64,000 nt of DNA from Mycobacterium saskatchewanense (GTDB lineage Bacteria; Actinomycetota; Actinomycetes; Mycobacteriales; Mycobacteriaceae). The translations under genes were made by a program, and so were the position numbers. Each line of letters starts with the position of its first letter. The first letter of the stretch is position 1. The stretch is from NCBI RefSeq assembly GCF_010729105.1, contig NZ_AP022573.1:2356001-2420000 (forward strand). Direction: 5' to 3'. Positions 35,191 to 42,827 of the stretch are shown piece by piece. The notes under the pieces are model-generated. The model worked only from the letters and a program-made list of their open reading frames with translations, ran no database searches and was not told the DNA's origin.

Positions 35191-35520
35191 GTGGTCGTCG
35201 ACCTGCCGACTGTCGGCGAGTGGTTGCAAGAGCGCAAATCTGCGGATGTGCAACCGCCTGAGTCTCGTCAGCACTTCGATATCTGGCAGTTCGCCACGGC
35301 CGATTACCGAGTCAGGTTCGCGGAAGCCTTCCCGACCGAGGACGAACTGTGCACGGCCGTGCACAGTTTTGAGTCATGGACTGCCGTCCGGGAATCCCTT
35401 AAAGGATTCCGGCGTCGGATGCTGTGCCGAGGGAACGTTGGGCGCCGCTGCCCCCCGGCGAACGCAGCTCGTTCTGAAAACGGATTCATCACGGGCTGTC
35501 GCGCTCGTGCGCCCGGGTAG
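35191..35520 (+). CDS. possible partial coding sequence
   Basis: The frame from the GTG at 35191 gives VVVDLPTVGEWLQERKSADV and plausible protein (HFDIWQFATADYRVRFAEAF) up to about codon 75, then low-complexity basic sequence to the stop. The N-terminal end may be missing or start upstream in the previous gene. A 24-bp perfect palindrome lies inside it. It may be a decayed gene. Confidence 0.3.
   Translation: MVVDLPTVGEWLQERKSADVQPPESRQHFDIWQFATADYRVRFAEAFPTEDELCTAVHSFESWTAVRESLKGFRRRMLCRGNVGRRCPPANAARSENGFITGCRARAPG
35345..35368. repeat. 24-bp perfect palindrome
   Basis: The half-site AACTGTGCACGG is followed directly by its exact reverse complement, with no spacer. A second dyad, GGAATCC-CTTAAA-GGATTCC, lies 22 bp further on (35391-35410). 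Both are in the right part of the element. They could be operator, resolution or origin sites. Confidence 0.6.
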
Positions 35521-35522
35521 AG

Positions 35523-35840
35523 CTACTTGCCGCCCTCATCGCGGAGGCCAAGCTGACCCGACAGCTCGGCCGCGGAAATCGTGTCGCCGGTGCGCAGCAG
35601 CACGCTGAGCTGGTCCTCGAGGAGATCAGTAGTCAGCCTAATCACGCGGGCGGGCACGCCGCGAGCAAGCGCGCTGGACACAGCATCTTCGAGCTCCTTG
35701 GCTGCGCGGGAGATAGCCTCGACGTCATAGGCGCGCAGCGACGGATCATCGGGGTCTAGGTCCTCGAGTTGGTTGAGCCACCGCTCGGCAGCCTCGGCGT
35801 CGACCCGGCGCTCGTCGAGCTCGGCATCTGACTCGTCCAT
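35523..35840 (-). CDS. hypothetical helical protein near the tyrosine recombinase
   Basis: A 105-residue acidic, helical protein (MDESDAELDERRVDAEAAER) with RVIRLTTDLLEDQLSVLLRT near the C-terminus. It lies 32 bp downstream of the recombinase on the same strand, so it is probably in one transcript. No family recognised; an accessory or immunity role cannot be excluded. Confidence 0.55.
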   Translation of the reverse strand: MDESDAELDERRVDAEAAERWLNQLEDLDPDDPSLRAYDVEAISRAAKELEDAVSSALARGVPARVIRLTTDLLEDQLSVLLRTGDTISAAELSGQLGLRDEGGK

Positions 35841-35872
35841 AGCGACCAGACTAGGCCGGCTAGCGGTCGCGC

Positions 35873-36766
35873 TTACACGGCCGCCATCATCGCCGCGCGT
35901 ATCTCATCGTCGTCGACAGCCGTATATCGCTCGGTGGTGGCGATCGACGTGTGACCGAGAAGCACCTGCACAGCACGCAGATTGCGGCTGCCTCGGTAGG
36001 CGCGGGTGGCGAAGCGATGTCGCAGCGTGTGCATCGTGAAGCCGGCCGGCAGCACGCCGGCGACGCACTGGCCGACCCACTCCGGGCTTAGGTGCCCGCC
36101 AGCGCCGTCGGGGAACAGCCAACCCGCGGTACCCCAACCGTAGGCGCCCACTTGCGGGGTGTGGCCGGCCGCGCCGCGGCGGATCAACCCGGCCAGCTCC
36201 GTGCTGATCGGCACGATTCGCTGCTTGCCGCCTTTGCCGTTGACAACGAGCTGAGCGCCGCCGCCGGCCACGTACACGTCACCGGTGCGAACCTGGGCGA
36301 CCTCAGCGCGACGCAGCCCGGCCTCGGCCGCGAGTCGCAGCATGAGCGTGGTGCGCGCATCCGCTGCCGCCAGCGCCGCCGCCCATGCATCGTCGGGTGC
36401 CGGCCGGGGAGCGGCCTTGGGCTGCCGCACCACAGGCAGCGCATCGCCGAGATAGGTCGGCACCCGCCCGGTCCGGTACGACCACGTGAAGAACCCTTTC
36501 GCGGCGGCCCGGTAGCTGCGGCGCGTTTCGAGAGCCCAGTGTGTCTGACGGCCAAACCAGTCGACGAGATGATCGGCGGTGACTTCATCGGGCGACGGGC
36601 ATCCGAGCCCGCGGGCCATGCGTTGCAGCGTGTCACGCCGAAGCTTGCGGGTGGCCTCACGCTGCCCGACGGCGGCGATAGCGTGCAGGTAGTCGTCGAT
36701 CGCAAATTGCCACGCCGTCGGCAGCGGCCGGCTACGGGCAACGCCGGGGAGTCCTTTGCGGCTCAC
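35873..36766 (-). CDS. tyrosine recombinase/integrase
   Basis: A 297-residue phage-type integrase. The N-terminal SAM-like core-binding domain (LPTAWQFAIDDYLHAIAAVG) precedes the catalytic domain with Arg in AGLRRAEVAQVR, His-x-x-Arg in HTLRHRFATRAY, His in LLGHTSIATT and the Tyr nucleophile in ERYTAVDDDEI. The GTG at 36766 overlaps the stop of the preceding small gene (GTGA), which decides the start. All catalytic residues are present, so it looks active. Confidence 0.9.
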   Translation of the reverse strand: MSRKGLPGVARSRPLPTAWQFAIDDYLHAIAAVGQREATRKLRRDTLQRMARGLGCPSPDEVTADHLVDWFGRQTHWALETRRSYRAAAKGFFTWSYRTGRVPTYLGDALPVVRQPKAAPRPAPDDAWAAALAAADARTTLMLRLAAEAGLRRAEVAQVRTGDVYVAGGGAQLVVNGKGGKQRIVPISTELAGLIRRGAAGHTPQVGAYGWGTAGWLFPDGAGGHLSPEWVGQCVAGVLPAGFTMHTLRHRFATRAYRGSRNLRAVQVLLGHTSIATTERYTAVDDDEIRAAMMAAV

Positions 36767-37035
36767 CGCGGCCCGTCCAACACGTCGGCCTCGTCGAGCA
36801 GCGCGGCGGCCAGCCGGCGCAGCTCGGGCGCGTCGAGTTCGGTGTAGTCGTCGTCGACCGTCACCGAAACCCATTGCCGCCGGATGCTTCCGTCGGCGTG
36901 CTGGACGCCAGCGTTGAGCAGGTGCACGCCAGCAACTTGGTGAGCGGTGCGCTCAAAGATGCGGGAGCCGTCGGTGTCCCACGGCAGCACGCGCGTGGCC
37001 CCGGGGGGTGTCGGGAGCGGTTTCTCGATGCTCAT
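36763..37035 (-). CDS. small hypothetical protein coupled to the tyrosine recombinase
   Basis: A 90-residue protein from the ATG at 37035 (MSIEKPLPTPPGATRVLPWD) with a beta-rich middle (QWVSVTVDDDYTELDAPELR) and a helical end. It is the first gene after attR and overlaps the recombinase gene by GTGA. Its position suits an excision accessory factor, but no HTH is visible. No clear ribosome site, so a short leader is likely. Confidence 0.55.
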   Translation of the reverse strand: MSIEKPLPTPPGATRVLPWDTDGSRIFERTAHQVAGVHLLNAGVQHADGSIRRQWVSVTVDDDYTELDAPELRRLAAALLDEADVLDGPR

Positions 37036-37062
37036 GTCGGGGACTGTAGCAAGCCGAAACCT

Positions 37063-37120
37063 ATTGCACCACAATGCAATGCACGATAATCGGGCATTGC
37101 AGCGGGATTGGGCGTGCAAT
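37063..37120. promoter_or_regulatory. paired ATTGCA/TGCAAT dyads beside attR
   Basis: ATTGCA at 37063 and TGCAAT at 37075 form one dyad (6-bp spacer). ATTGCA at 37096 and TGCAAT at 37115 form a second (13-bp spacer). They lie between attR and the small-gene/recombinase pair. They may be integrase arm sites or the operator of that promoter. Confidence 0.5.
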
Positions 37121-37148
37121 CACACGACGACGGGCACCGACGGTTTCA

Positions 37149-38237
37149 TCACTTCGACTTAGTTGTTGCTCCGTGTCGGAACTCGACCACGTCGCCGTCG
37201 GCCATGACGTAGTCCTTGCCCTCCATGCGAACCTTCCCGGCGGCCTTCGCCGCCGCCATCGACCCTGCGGCGATCAAATCGTCATAGGACACGATCTCGG
37301 CCTTGATGAAGCCCTTCTCGAAGTCGCTGTGGATGACCCCGGCCGCCTTCGGAGCGGTGTCGCCCTGGTGAATCACCCACGCGCGCGCCTCTTTTGGGCC
37401 GGCGGTCAGGAACGTCTGCAGCTTGAGGGTGTGGAAGCCCGCCCGGGCCAACGCATCGAGCCCGCGTTCGGTCTGCCCGATCGACTCCAGCAGCTCTGCA
37501 GCCGACTCGTCGTCGAGCTCGGCCAGCTCGGATTCGATTGCGGCGTCGAGGAAGACGGCGTCGGCGGGCGCGACGAGCTCGCGCAGCGCCGCGACCCGCG
37601 CGGCGTCGGTGAGCACCGACTCGTCGGCGTTGAAGACATACAGGAAGGGCTTGGTGGTGAGCAGGTTCAGCTCCCGCAGCAGGGAAACGTCGACCCCGGC
37701 GGAGAACAGCGTCTTCCCGCCGTCGAGCACCTCCTGGGCCTTGGCGGCGGCATCGTAGGTCGCCCTGCGTTCCTTGTTGGTGCGCGCCTCCTTCTCCAGC
37801 CGCGGGAGGGCGCGCTCGAGGGTTTGCAGGTCGGCCAGGATCAGCTCGGTCTCGACGACCTCGATGTCGGACTGCGGATCCACCCGCCCGGCGACGTGGG
37901 TGACGTCGTCGTCGGAGAACACCCGGACCACCTGGCAGATGGCGTCACATTCACGGATGTGGGCGAGGAACTTGTTGCCCAGCCCGGCGCCCTCGGACGC
38001 CCCCTGGACCAGGCCGGCGATGTCGACGAAGGTGACGGGGGCCGGGACGATGCGCTCCGAACCGAACAGCTCGGCGAGCTTGCCCAGTCGCGGGTCGGGC
38101 AGCGATACGACGCCCTCGTTGGGCTCGATCGTGGCGAACGGGTAGTTGGCCGCCACCACGTCGTTCTGCGTCAACGCGTTGAAGAGGGTTGACTTGCCGA
38201 CGTTGGGCAGGCCGACGATTCCCAGGCTCAGGCTCAC
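37149..38237 (-). CDS. ychF: redox-regulated ATPase YchF with element-supplied C-terminus
   Basis: Obg-family P-loop NTPase that binds ATP and the ribosome. The 362-residue protein has GLPNVGKSTLFN (G1, about 9-20), NYPFATIEPNEGVV (switch region), FVDIAGLVQGAS (G3), the FNADES motif in place of the GTPase NKxD, a coiled-coil insertion and a C-terminal TGS domain ending VMADGDVVEFR. The last eight residues, HGATTKSK, are encoded by the integrated element; the native end FNV-stop is at 27399-27410. Replacing them gives 357 residues, the length expected of mycobacterial YchF. GTG start. Confidence 0.93.
   Translation of the reverse strand: MSLSLGIVGLPNVGKSTLFNALTQNDVVAANYPFATIEPNEGVVSLPDPRLGKLAELFGSERIVPAPVTFVDIAGLVQGASEGAGLGNKFLAHIRECDAICQVVRVFSDDDVTHVAGRVDPQSDIEVVETELILADLQTLERALPRLEKEARTNKERRATYDAAAKAQEVLDGGKTLFSAGVDVSLLRELNLLTTKPFLYVFNADESVLTDAARVAALRELVAPADAVFLDAAIESELAELDDESAAELLESIGQTERGLDALARAGFHTLKLQTFLTAGPKEARAWVIHQGDTAPKAAGVIHSDFEKGFIKAEIVSYDDLIAAGSMAAAKAAGKVRMEGKDYVMADGDVVEFRHGATTKSK
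37177..37190. other. attR: attR: right junction of the element within ychF
   Basis: CGGAACTCGACCAC matches the left junction at 27412-27425 in 13 of 14 positions, with the first 8 identical. To its right is the ychF body; to its left is element DNA encoding HGATTKSK-stop. The 8-bp identity is short, as expected for serine integrases, while tyrosine integrases usually leave longer repeats. Confidence 0.78.
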
Positions 38238-38446
38238 GGGGAACCAAGTCTAGGGGCCGGCCGACGGACCGTTCGCGCCGATGGCCATCCGGAGCCGATA
38301 TCACCGGCGCTATCGCATACTGGGACCACCACCTCTAGCCTCGTGGTGCGAAAGGGGTCGACGTTTCGAAAGTGCCTCGTGGGTAAGTCGTGGCACACGA
38401 CTCGCTATATACGGGCCTTTCGGCTCATAGCCGGTACGGTCTAGAT

Positions 38447-39613
38447 GTGTCAGCACAGCGGGCAAGGTCGGCGGTAGAGGCTTCCCACCGCTCGATCCAC
38501 CCAAATATCCCGGGCCTGCCGTGGTGGGCGGCCCTGCTCCTCGCCGTGGGCGCGAGCGTCGTCGGATTCGCGATCGACGCCGGCTCCGGCCATAAGGAGC
38601 TCACCCACATCTTCGCGGGCCTCTACATCGCCGGCTGCGTGGCCGCGGTGCTGGCCGTGCGGCAGGACGGCGTGTTCACCGCCGTCATCCAGCCACCCCT
38701 GATCCTGTTCTGCGCCGTCCCGGGCGCCTATTGGCTGTTCCACGGACGCAAGGTCGGCCACCTCAAGGACCTGCTGATCAACTGCGGCTATCCGCTGATC
38801 GAGCGATTTCCGCTGATGCTTGGGACCGCCGGCGGCGTGCTGCTGATCGGGCTGGTCAGGTGGTACTTCGGGATGTCGCACCGGCCCAACGCGGCGGCCC
38901 CCGAGGACGGCGCGGAGACGGCGAACGGCGCCGACGTGAAATCCTTCGTCAGCGGTATCGCGGCGAAGGTGCAGGCGGTCCTGCGGCGCGAGCCGGGAGC
39001 GGACGACGCCGACGGGGCGACGCCCGCCGACAAGCGACGGGCCCGCAACGCTCGCCGGGCCGCCGAAGCCCGCCGCGCCGCACGCGCCAACCGATCCGCC
39101 GGCCGGGCTCACTCCCGCCACGGCCGCCCGCCGCGGGACGACGAGCAGGACCCCCTGGCCGAGCGCCCGCGTCGCTCGAACCGCAGGAGCCAGACCGCTT
39201 CTCGCGACTTCGACCCCGCCGACCCGCCCCGTCGTCCCCGCCGGCCGAGGCCGGAGGCCGACGCCGACCCGCGGGGGCAGTCGCCCCGGGAGCCCCGCCG
39301 CGAGCCGCGCCAGCGCCGCAGCCCCTACGAGCGACCCGCGCCACGTGGCAACCGCTTCGACGGTTACGACCGCTACGACCCGCCGGGCGCGCCCGAGCAC
39401 CTCAACCGGTACGAGCCGTATGAGCGTCCGACCCGCCGATCGGCGCCGAGGGGCACCAACGGGTCCGACCCGACGCACCATCCGATCTCGCAAGTCCGCT
39501 ACCGCGGGGGGTCCCCCCTCGACGAACCCGGGGCCGAGCGCCCAAGCCGGTCGCGAACGTCGGGCCGGTCGCGCGGCCGCCCACCCGCAGAATCATGGGA
39601 ATACGACAGCTAG
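38447..39613 (+). CDS. membrane protein with DUF6542-type domain (Rv1111c-like)
   Basis: A 388-residue protein from the GTG at 38447 ([20 protein letters not shown]), the start that matches the M. tuberculosis homologue as I remember it. There is little or no leader behind TACGGT. Four transmembrane segments (about 25-165) are followed by a long, disordered, Arg/Pro-rich cytoplasmic tail ([20 protein letters not shown]). Function unknown. Diverges from ychF across 209 bp in which I see no further gene. Confidence 0.75.
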   Translation: MSAQRARSAVEASHRSIHPNIPGLPWWAALLLAVGASVVGFAIDAGSGHKELTHIFAGLYIAGCVAAVLAVRQDGVFTAVIQPPLILFCAVPGAYWLFHGRKVGHLKDLLINCGYPLIERFPLMLGTAGGVLLIGLVRWYFGMSHRPNAAAPEDGAETANGADVKSFVSGIAAKVQAVLRREPGADDADGATPADKRRARNARRAAEARRAARANRSAGRAHSRHGRPPRDDEQDPLAERPRRSNRRSQTASRDFDPADPPRRPRRPRPEADADPRGQSPREPRREPRQRRSPYERPAPRGNRFDGYDRYDPPGAPEHLNRYEPYERPTRRSAPRGTNGSDPTHHPISQVRYRGGSPLDEPGAERPSRSRTSGRSRGRPPAESWEYDS

Positions 39614-40617
39614 ACGTCTTTCAGCAGTGACCGGATCTCCCGGGGCAGCGCGAACACCAGCGTCTCCTGGGCCGTCGTGACCGGTTGCACGACGCCGTAG
39701 CCGCAGTCGGCGAGCCGCTCGAGCACGCCCCGCACCAGCACCTCGGGGACGGAAGCACCCGAGGTGACACCCACCGTCGTGACGCCCTCCAGCCATGCCG
39801 GGTCGACGTCGTCGGCCCAGTCGACCAAGTGCGCGGCCCGGGCGCCCGCGCCCAACGCCACCTCGACCAGCCGGACCGAGTTCGACGAATTGCGGGAGCC
39901 GACGACGATCACCAGCTCGCACTCGGGCGCCATCGCCTTGACCGCGACCTGCCGGTTCTGCGTCGCGTAGCAGATGTCGTCGCTGGGCGGGTCCTGCAGC
40001 TTGGGGAACCGCTGCCGCAGCCGCTCGACGATCTCCATGGTCTCGTCGACCGACAGCGTGGTCTGCGACAGCCACACCACCTTGTCCTCGTCGCGCACCG
40101 TCACCCGGTCCACGGCGGCCACCCCGTCGACCAACTGGACGTGCTCGGGCGCTTCCCCGGAGGTGCCGATGACCTCCTCGTGGCCCTCGTGGCCGATCAG
40201 CAGGATGTCGTAGTCGTTACGGGCGAATCGCCTGGCTTCGTTGTGCACCTTGGTGACCAACGGGCAGGTGGCGTCGATGGTGCGCAGGTTACGGTCGGCG
40301 GCCGCCGCGTACACCGTGGGCGCGACACCGTGCGCGGAGAACACGACGATGGCCCCCTCGGGCACCTGATCGGTTTCCTCGACGAACACCGCGCCGGCCT
40401 TCTGCAGGGTGTCCACCACGTGCCGGTTGTGCACGATCTCGTGGCGCACGTAGACCGGGGCGCCGTGCTTTTCCAGCGCGCGTTCGACCGTTTCGACGGC
40501 CCGGTCCACGCCCGCGCAGTAGCCACGCGGCTCCGCCAGGAGGACTCGCTTGCCGGTTGGGTCGTCGGCTACCGACCTGGACGCGCCGGGAATCCCCATA
40601 TCAACAGTCGGCGGCAT
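39610..40617 (-). CDS. ispH: 4-hydroxy-3-methylbut-2-enyl diphosphate reductase
   Basis: Last enzyme of the MEP isoprenoid pathway; reduces HMBPP to IPP and DMAPP using a [4Fe-4S] cluster. The 335-residue protein has the three cluster Cys in [10 protein letters not shown] (about 34), [11 protein letters not shown] (about 116) and [11 protein letters not shown] (about 213), and the conserved SAHGV and TTLSVDET motifs. It corresponds to lytB2 (Rv1110). Its stop overlaps the end of the convergent Rv1111c-like gene by 4 bp. Confidence 0.94.
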   Translation of the reverse strand: MPPTVDMGIPGASRSVADDPTGKRVLLAEPRGYCAGVDRAVETVERALEKHGAPVYVRHEIVHNRHVVDTLQKAGAVFVEETDQVPEGAIVVFSAHGVAPTVYAAAADRNLRTIDATCPLVTKVHNEARRFARNDYDILLIGHEGHEEVIGTSGEAPEHVQLVDGVAAVDRVTVRDEDKVVWLSQTTLSVDETMEIVERLRQRFPKLQDPPSDDICYATQNRQVAVKAMAPECELVIVVGSRNSSNSVRLVEVALGAGARAAHLVDWADDVDPAWLEGVTTVGVTSGASVPEVLVRGVLERLADCGYGVVQPVTTAQETLVFALPREIRSLLKDV

Positions 40618-40706
40618 GCCCTCCAGGGTACTGACTGCCGACGCGGGCCCGCCAGCTCGCGCGGGCGGGGTTGGCGTTAGCGGCGGCTTAAGGCAATCTT
40701 GGTCCC

Positions 40707-41282
40707 ATGGCTACTGCACCGTATGGAGTTCGGCTGCTGGTCGGCGCGGCGACAGTCGCCGTCGAGGAGACCATGAAGCTGCCGAAAACCATTCTGATGT
40801 ACCCGATGACTTTGGCCAGTCAGGCGGCGCACATCGTGATGCTGTTTCAGCAGAACCTGGCGGAGCTGGTGATCAAGGGCGACAGCACCCTGGAGAGCAT
40901 CTTCCCGCCCAAGGACGAACAGCCGGAGTGGGCCACCTTCGACGAGGACCTGCCCGAATCCGAATCCGCGGCGATCCCCGCGGCCGAGGACGGCGATCGG
41001 CTGACCGAGGGCCGGTTCGCCCTGTACTCGGTGGCCGATGCGGCGGAGGCCTCGGCCACGCCGCCGAAGCCGTCCACCAGGCCGGCGCCCGACGTCCCGG
41101 AACCCGAGGTGGTGGTCGAGCTCGACTACCCGACGCTGACGCTGGCGCAGCTGCGGGCGCGGCTGCAGTCGCTGAGCGTCGACGAACTCGAAGCCCTGCT
41201 GGCCTACGAACAGGCCACCAAGGCGCGCGCGCCGTTCCAGACGCTGCTCGCCAACAGGATCACCCGCGCGAACGCGAAGTGA
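40707..41282 (+). CDS. lipid droplet-associated protein (Rv1109c-like)
   Basis: A 191-residue protein ([20 protein letters not shown]). The N-terminal amphipathic helix ([20 protein letters not shown]) and [20 protein letters not shown] are typical of the mycobacterial lipid droplet-associated family. The C-terminal half is acidic, with a final helical [20 protein letters not shown] stretch. It overlaps xseA by GTGA and heads the operon with xseA and xseB. Confidence 0.8.
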   Translation: MATAPYGVRLLVGAATVAVEETMKLPKTILMYPMTLASQAAHIVMLFQQNLAELVIKGDSTLESIFPPKDEQPEWATFDEDLPESESAAIPAAEDGDRLTEGRFALYSVADAAEASATPPKPSTRPAPDVPEPEVVVELDYPTLTLAQLRARLQSLSVDELEALLAYEQATKARAPFQTLLANRITRANAK

Positions 41283-42529
41283 CCCGGGCGGCGAATTCCG
41301 AGGGCAATTCCGCCGAGAACCCGTTTCCGGTGCGCGCGGTGGCGATCCGGGTGGCCGGCTGGATCGACAAGCTCGGCACGGTGTGGGTCGAGGGGCAGCT
41401 GGCTCAGATCAACATGCGGCCCGACTCCAAGACCGTGTTCATGGTGCTGCGCGACCCGGCCGCCGACATGTCGCTGACCGTCACCTGCCCGCGTGACCTG
41501 GTGCTCGGGGCACCGGTGAAACTGGCCGAAGGCACGCAAGTCGTCGTGTGCGGCAAACCCTCCTTCTACACCGGCCGGGGCACGTTCTCGTTGCGGCTCA
41601 GCGAGATTCGCGCCGTCGGCGTCGGCGAGCTGCTGGCGCGCATCGATCGGCTGCGCCGGCTACTGGACGCCGAGGGCCTCTTCGACCCCCGGCTCAAGCG
41701 GGCGATCCCCTTCCTGCCCAACATGATCGGACTGATCACCGGCCGGGCCAGCGCCGCCGAACACGACGTGCGAACGGTGGCGGGCGCGCGCTGGCCGGCG
41801 GTGCGCTTCGCGGTGCGCAACACCGCGGTCCAGGGACCGAACGCGGTGGCGCAGATCGTGGAGGCGCTCCGCGAACTCGACCGCCACGCGGAGGTCGACG
41901 TGATCGTGGTCGCCCGCGGCGGCGGCAGCGTCGAGGACCTGCTGCCGTTCTCCGACGAGACGCTGTGCCGCGCCATCGCGGCGTGCCGCACGCCGGTGGT
42001 GAGCGCGGTCGGCCACGAACCCGACAATCCGCTGTGCGACCTGGTCGCCGACCTGCGGGCCGCCACCCCCACCGACGCGGCGAAGAAGGTGGTCCCCGAC
42101 ACCGCCGCCGAGCAGCGGCTGGTCGACGACCTGCGCCGGCGCAGCGCCCGGGCGCTGCGCAGTTGGGTCGCCCGCGAACAGCGCGCGCTGGACCAGTTGC
42201 GCAGCCGGCCCGTGCTGGCCGAGCCGCTGACGGCGCTGACGGCGCGCTCCGACGAGATTCACCGGGCCCGCTCGGCCGTGCGCCGCGACATCACCCGGCT
42301 GGTCGCGGGCGAAAGCGAGCGGGTCGGTCACCTGGGCGCGCGGCTGGCCACGCTGGGCCCGGCGGCCACCCTGGCCCGAGGCTACGCCGTCGTCCAAGCG
42401 CTTTCCGACGGCGCGCCCGCGGCGGTGCTGCGGTCGGTCGAGGACGCACCGGCGGGGACGCGGCTGCGGGTGCGGGTGGCCGACGGCGCGATAGCCGCGA
42501 CGAGCGAAGGACGCACCGATGGACCGTAG
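41279..42529 (+). CDS. xseA: exodeoxyribonuclease VII large subunit
   Basis: Catalytic subunit of ExoVII, which degrades single-stranded DNA. The 416-residue product from the GTG at 41279 has the N-terminal OB fold ([20 protein letters not shown]) and the catalytic region [32 protein letters not shown] and [20 protein letters not shown], followed by a coiled-coil tail. The start is fixed by the 4-bp overlap with the upstream gene. A longer upstream frame is read-through of that gene. Confidence 0.93.
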   Translation: MTRAANSEGNSAENPFPVRAVAIRVAGWIDKLGTVWVEGQLAQINMRPDSKTVFMVLRDPAADMSLTVTCPRDLVLGAPVKLAEGTQVVVCGKPSFYTGRGTFSLRLSEIRAVGVGELLARIDRLRRLLDAEGLFDPRLKRAIPFLPNMIGLITGRASAAEHDVRTVAGARWPAVRFAVRNTAVQGPNAVAQIVEALRELDRHAEVDVIVVARGGGSVEDLLPFSDETLCRAIAACRTPVVSAVGHEPDNPLCDLVADLRAATPTDAAKKVVPDTAAEQRLVDDLRRRSARALRSWVAREQRALDQLRSRPVLAEPLTALTARSDEIHRARSAVRRDITRLVAGESERVGHLGARLATLGPAATLARGYAVVQALSDGAPAAVLRSVEDAPAGTRLRVRVADGAIAATSEGRTDGP

Positions 42530-42755
42530 GGACGACGACGCGATTACGCCCATTAGTCAGCTGGGCTACGAGGCGTGCCGCGACGAACTGATGGAGGTCG
42601 TCCGGCTCCTCGAGCAGGGCGGGCTGGACCTCGATGCGTCGCTGCAGCTGTGGGAAAGGGGCGAACAGCTCGCCAAAAGGTGCGAGGAGCACTTAGCTGG
42701 GGCGCGCAAGCGGATCGAGGACGCGCTGGCCTCAGGCCACGCCGACGAGGCCTGA
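42519..42755 (+). CDS. xseB: exodeoxyribonuclease VII small subunit
   Basis: A 78-residue ExoVII small subunit. The core [20 protein letters not shown] and [20 protein letters not shown] is the two-helix family signature. It overlaps the end of xseA by 11 bp and assembles with XseA. ATG start ([11 protein letters not shown]). Confidence 0.92.
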   Translation: MDRRDDDAITPISQLGYEACRDELMEVVRLLEQGGLDLDASLQLWERGEQLAKRCEEHLAGARKRIEDALASGHADEA

Positions 42756-42799
42756 TCCAGACCGTTTCGCGAAACCGGCCACCCGGGCCGCCGCCGAAC

Positions 42800-42813
42800 T
42801 GGAACACGTTTCA
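42800..42813. promoter_or_regulatory. KstR-type operator before the 3-beta-HSD gene
   Basis: TGGAACACGTTTCA fits TnnAACnnGTTnnA at all fixed positions. It lies just upstream of TATGCT (42816-42821), a likely -10 element, and the GTG start at 42828, so the message is probably leaderless. KstR control of this 3-beta-HSD family fits known sterol regulons. Confidence 0.65.
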
Positions 42814-42827
42814 GTTATGCTTCGCCG

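Larger units (their letters stand above)
27412..37190. mobile_element. phage-like integrative element in the 3' end of ychF
   Basis: About 9.78 kb bounded by the 8-bp core CGGAACTC, inserted into the last codons of ychF. It carries a large serine recombinase at the left end, a tyrosine recombinase at the right end, an excisionase-like HTH protein, a replication-type AAA ATPase with a following iteron cluster, several small Cys-rich proteins and a possible small terminase-type gene. I see no capsid, portal, large terminase, tail or lysis genes. Integrase, a 130-170-residue gene, an about 73-residue HTH gene, a small gene and an about 470-residue ATPase follow the order I remember for phiRv1 (Rv1586c to Rv1582c). 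It may be a prophage remnant, a satellite or a plasmid-like element. Confidence 0.82.

Noticed and set aside
37140..37190. tRNA gene as the attachment site
   Set aside because: No cloverleaf-like or T-loop sequence is visible at either junction; the shared core lies in ychF codons.
40550..42529. 659-codon reading of xseA
   Set aside because: The extra N-terminal part is out-of-frame translation of the Rv1109c-like gene; the GTG at 41279 gives the normal 416-residue XseA.
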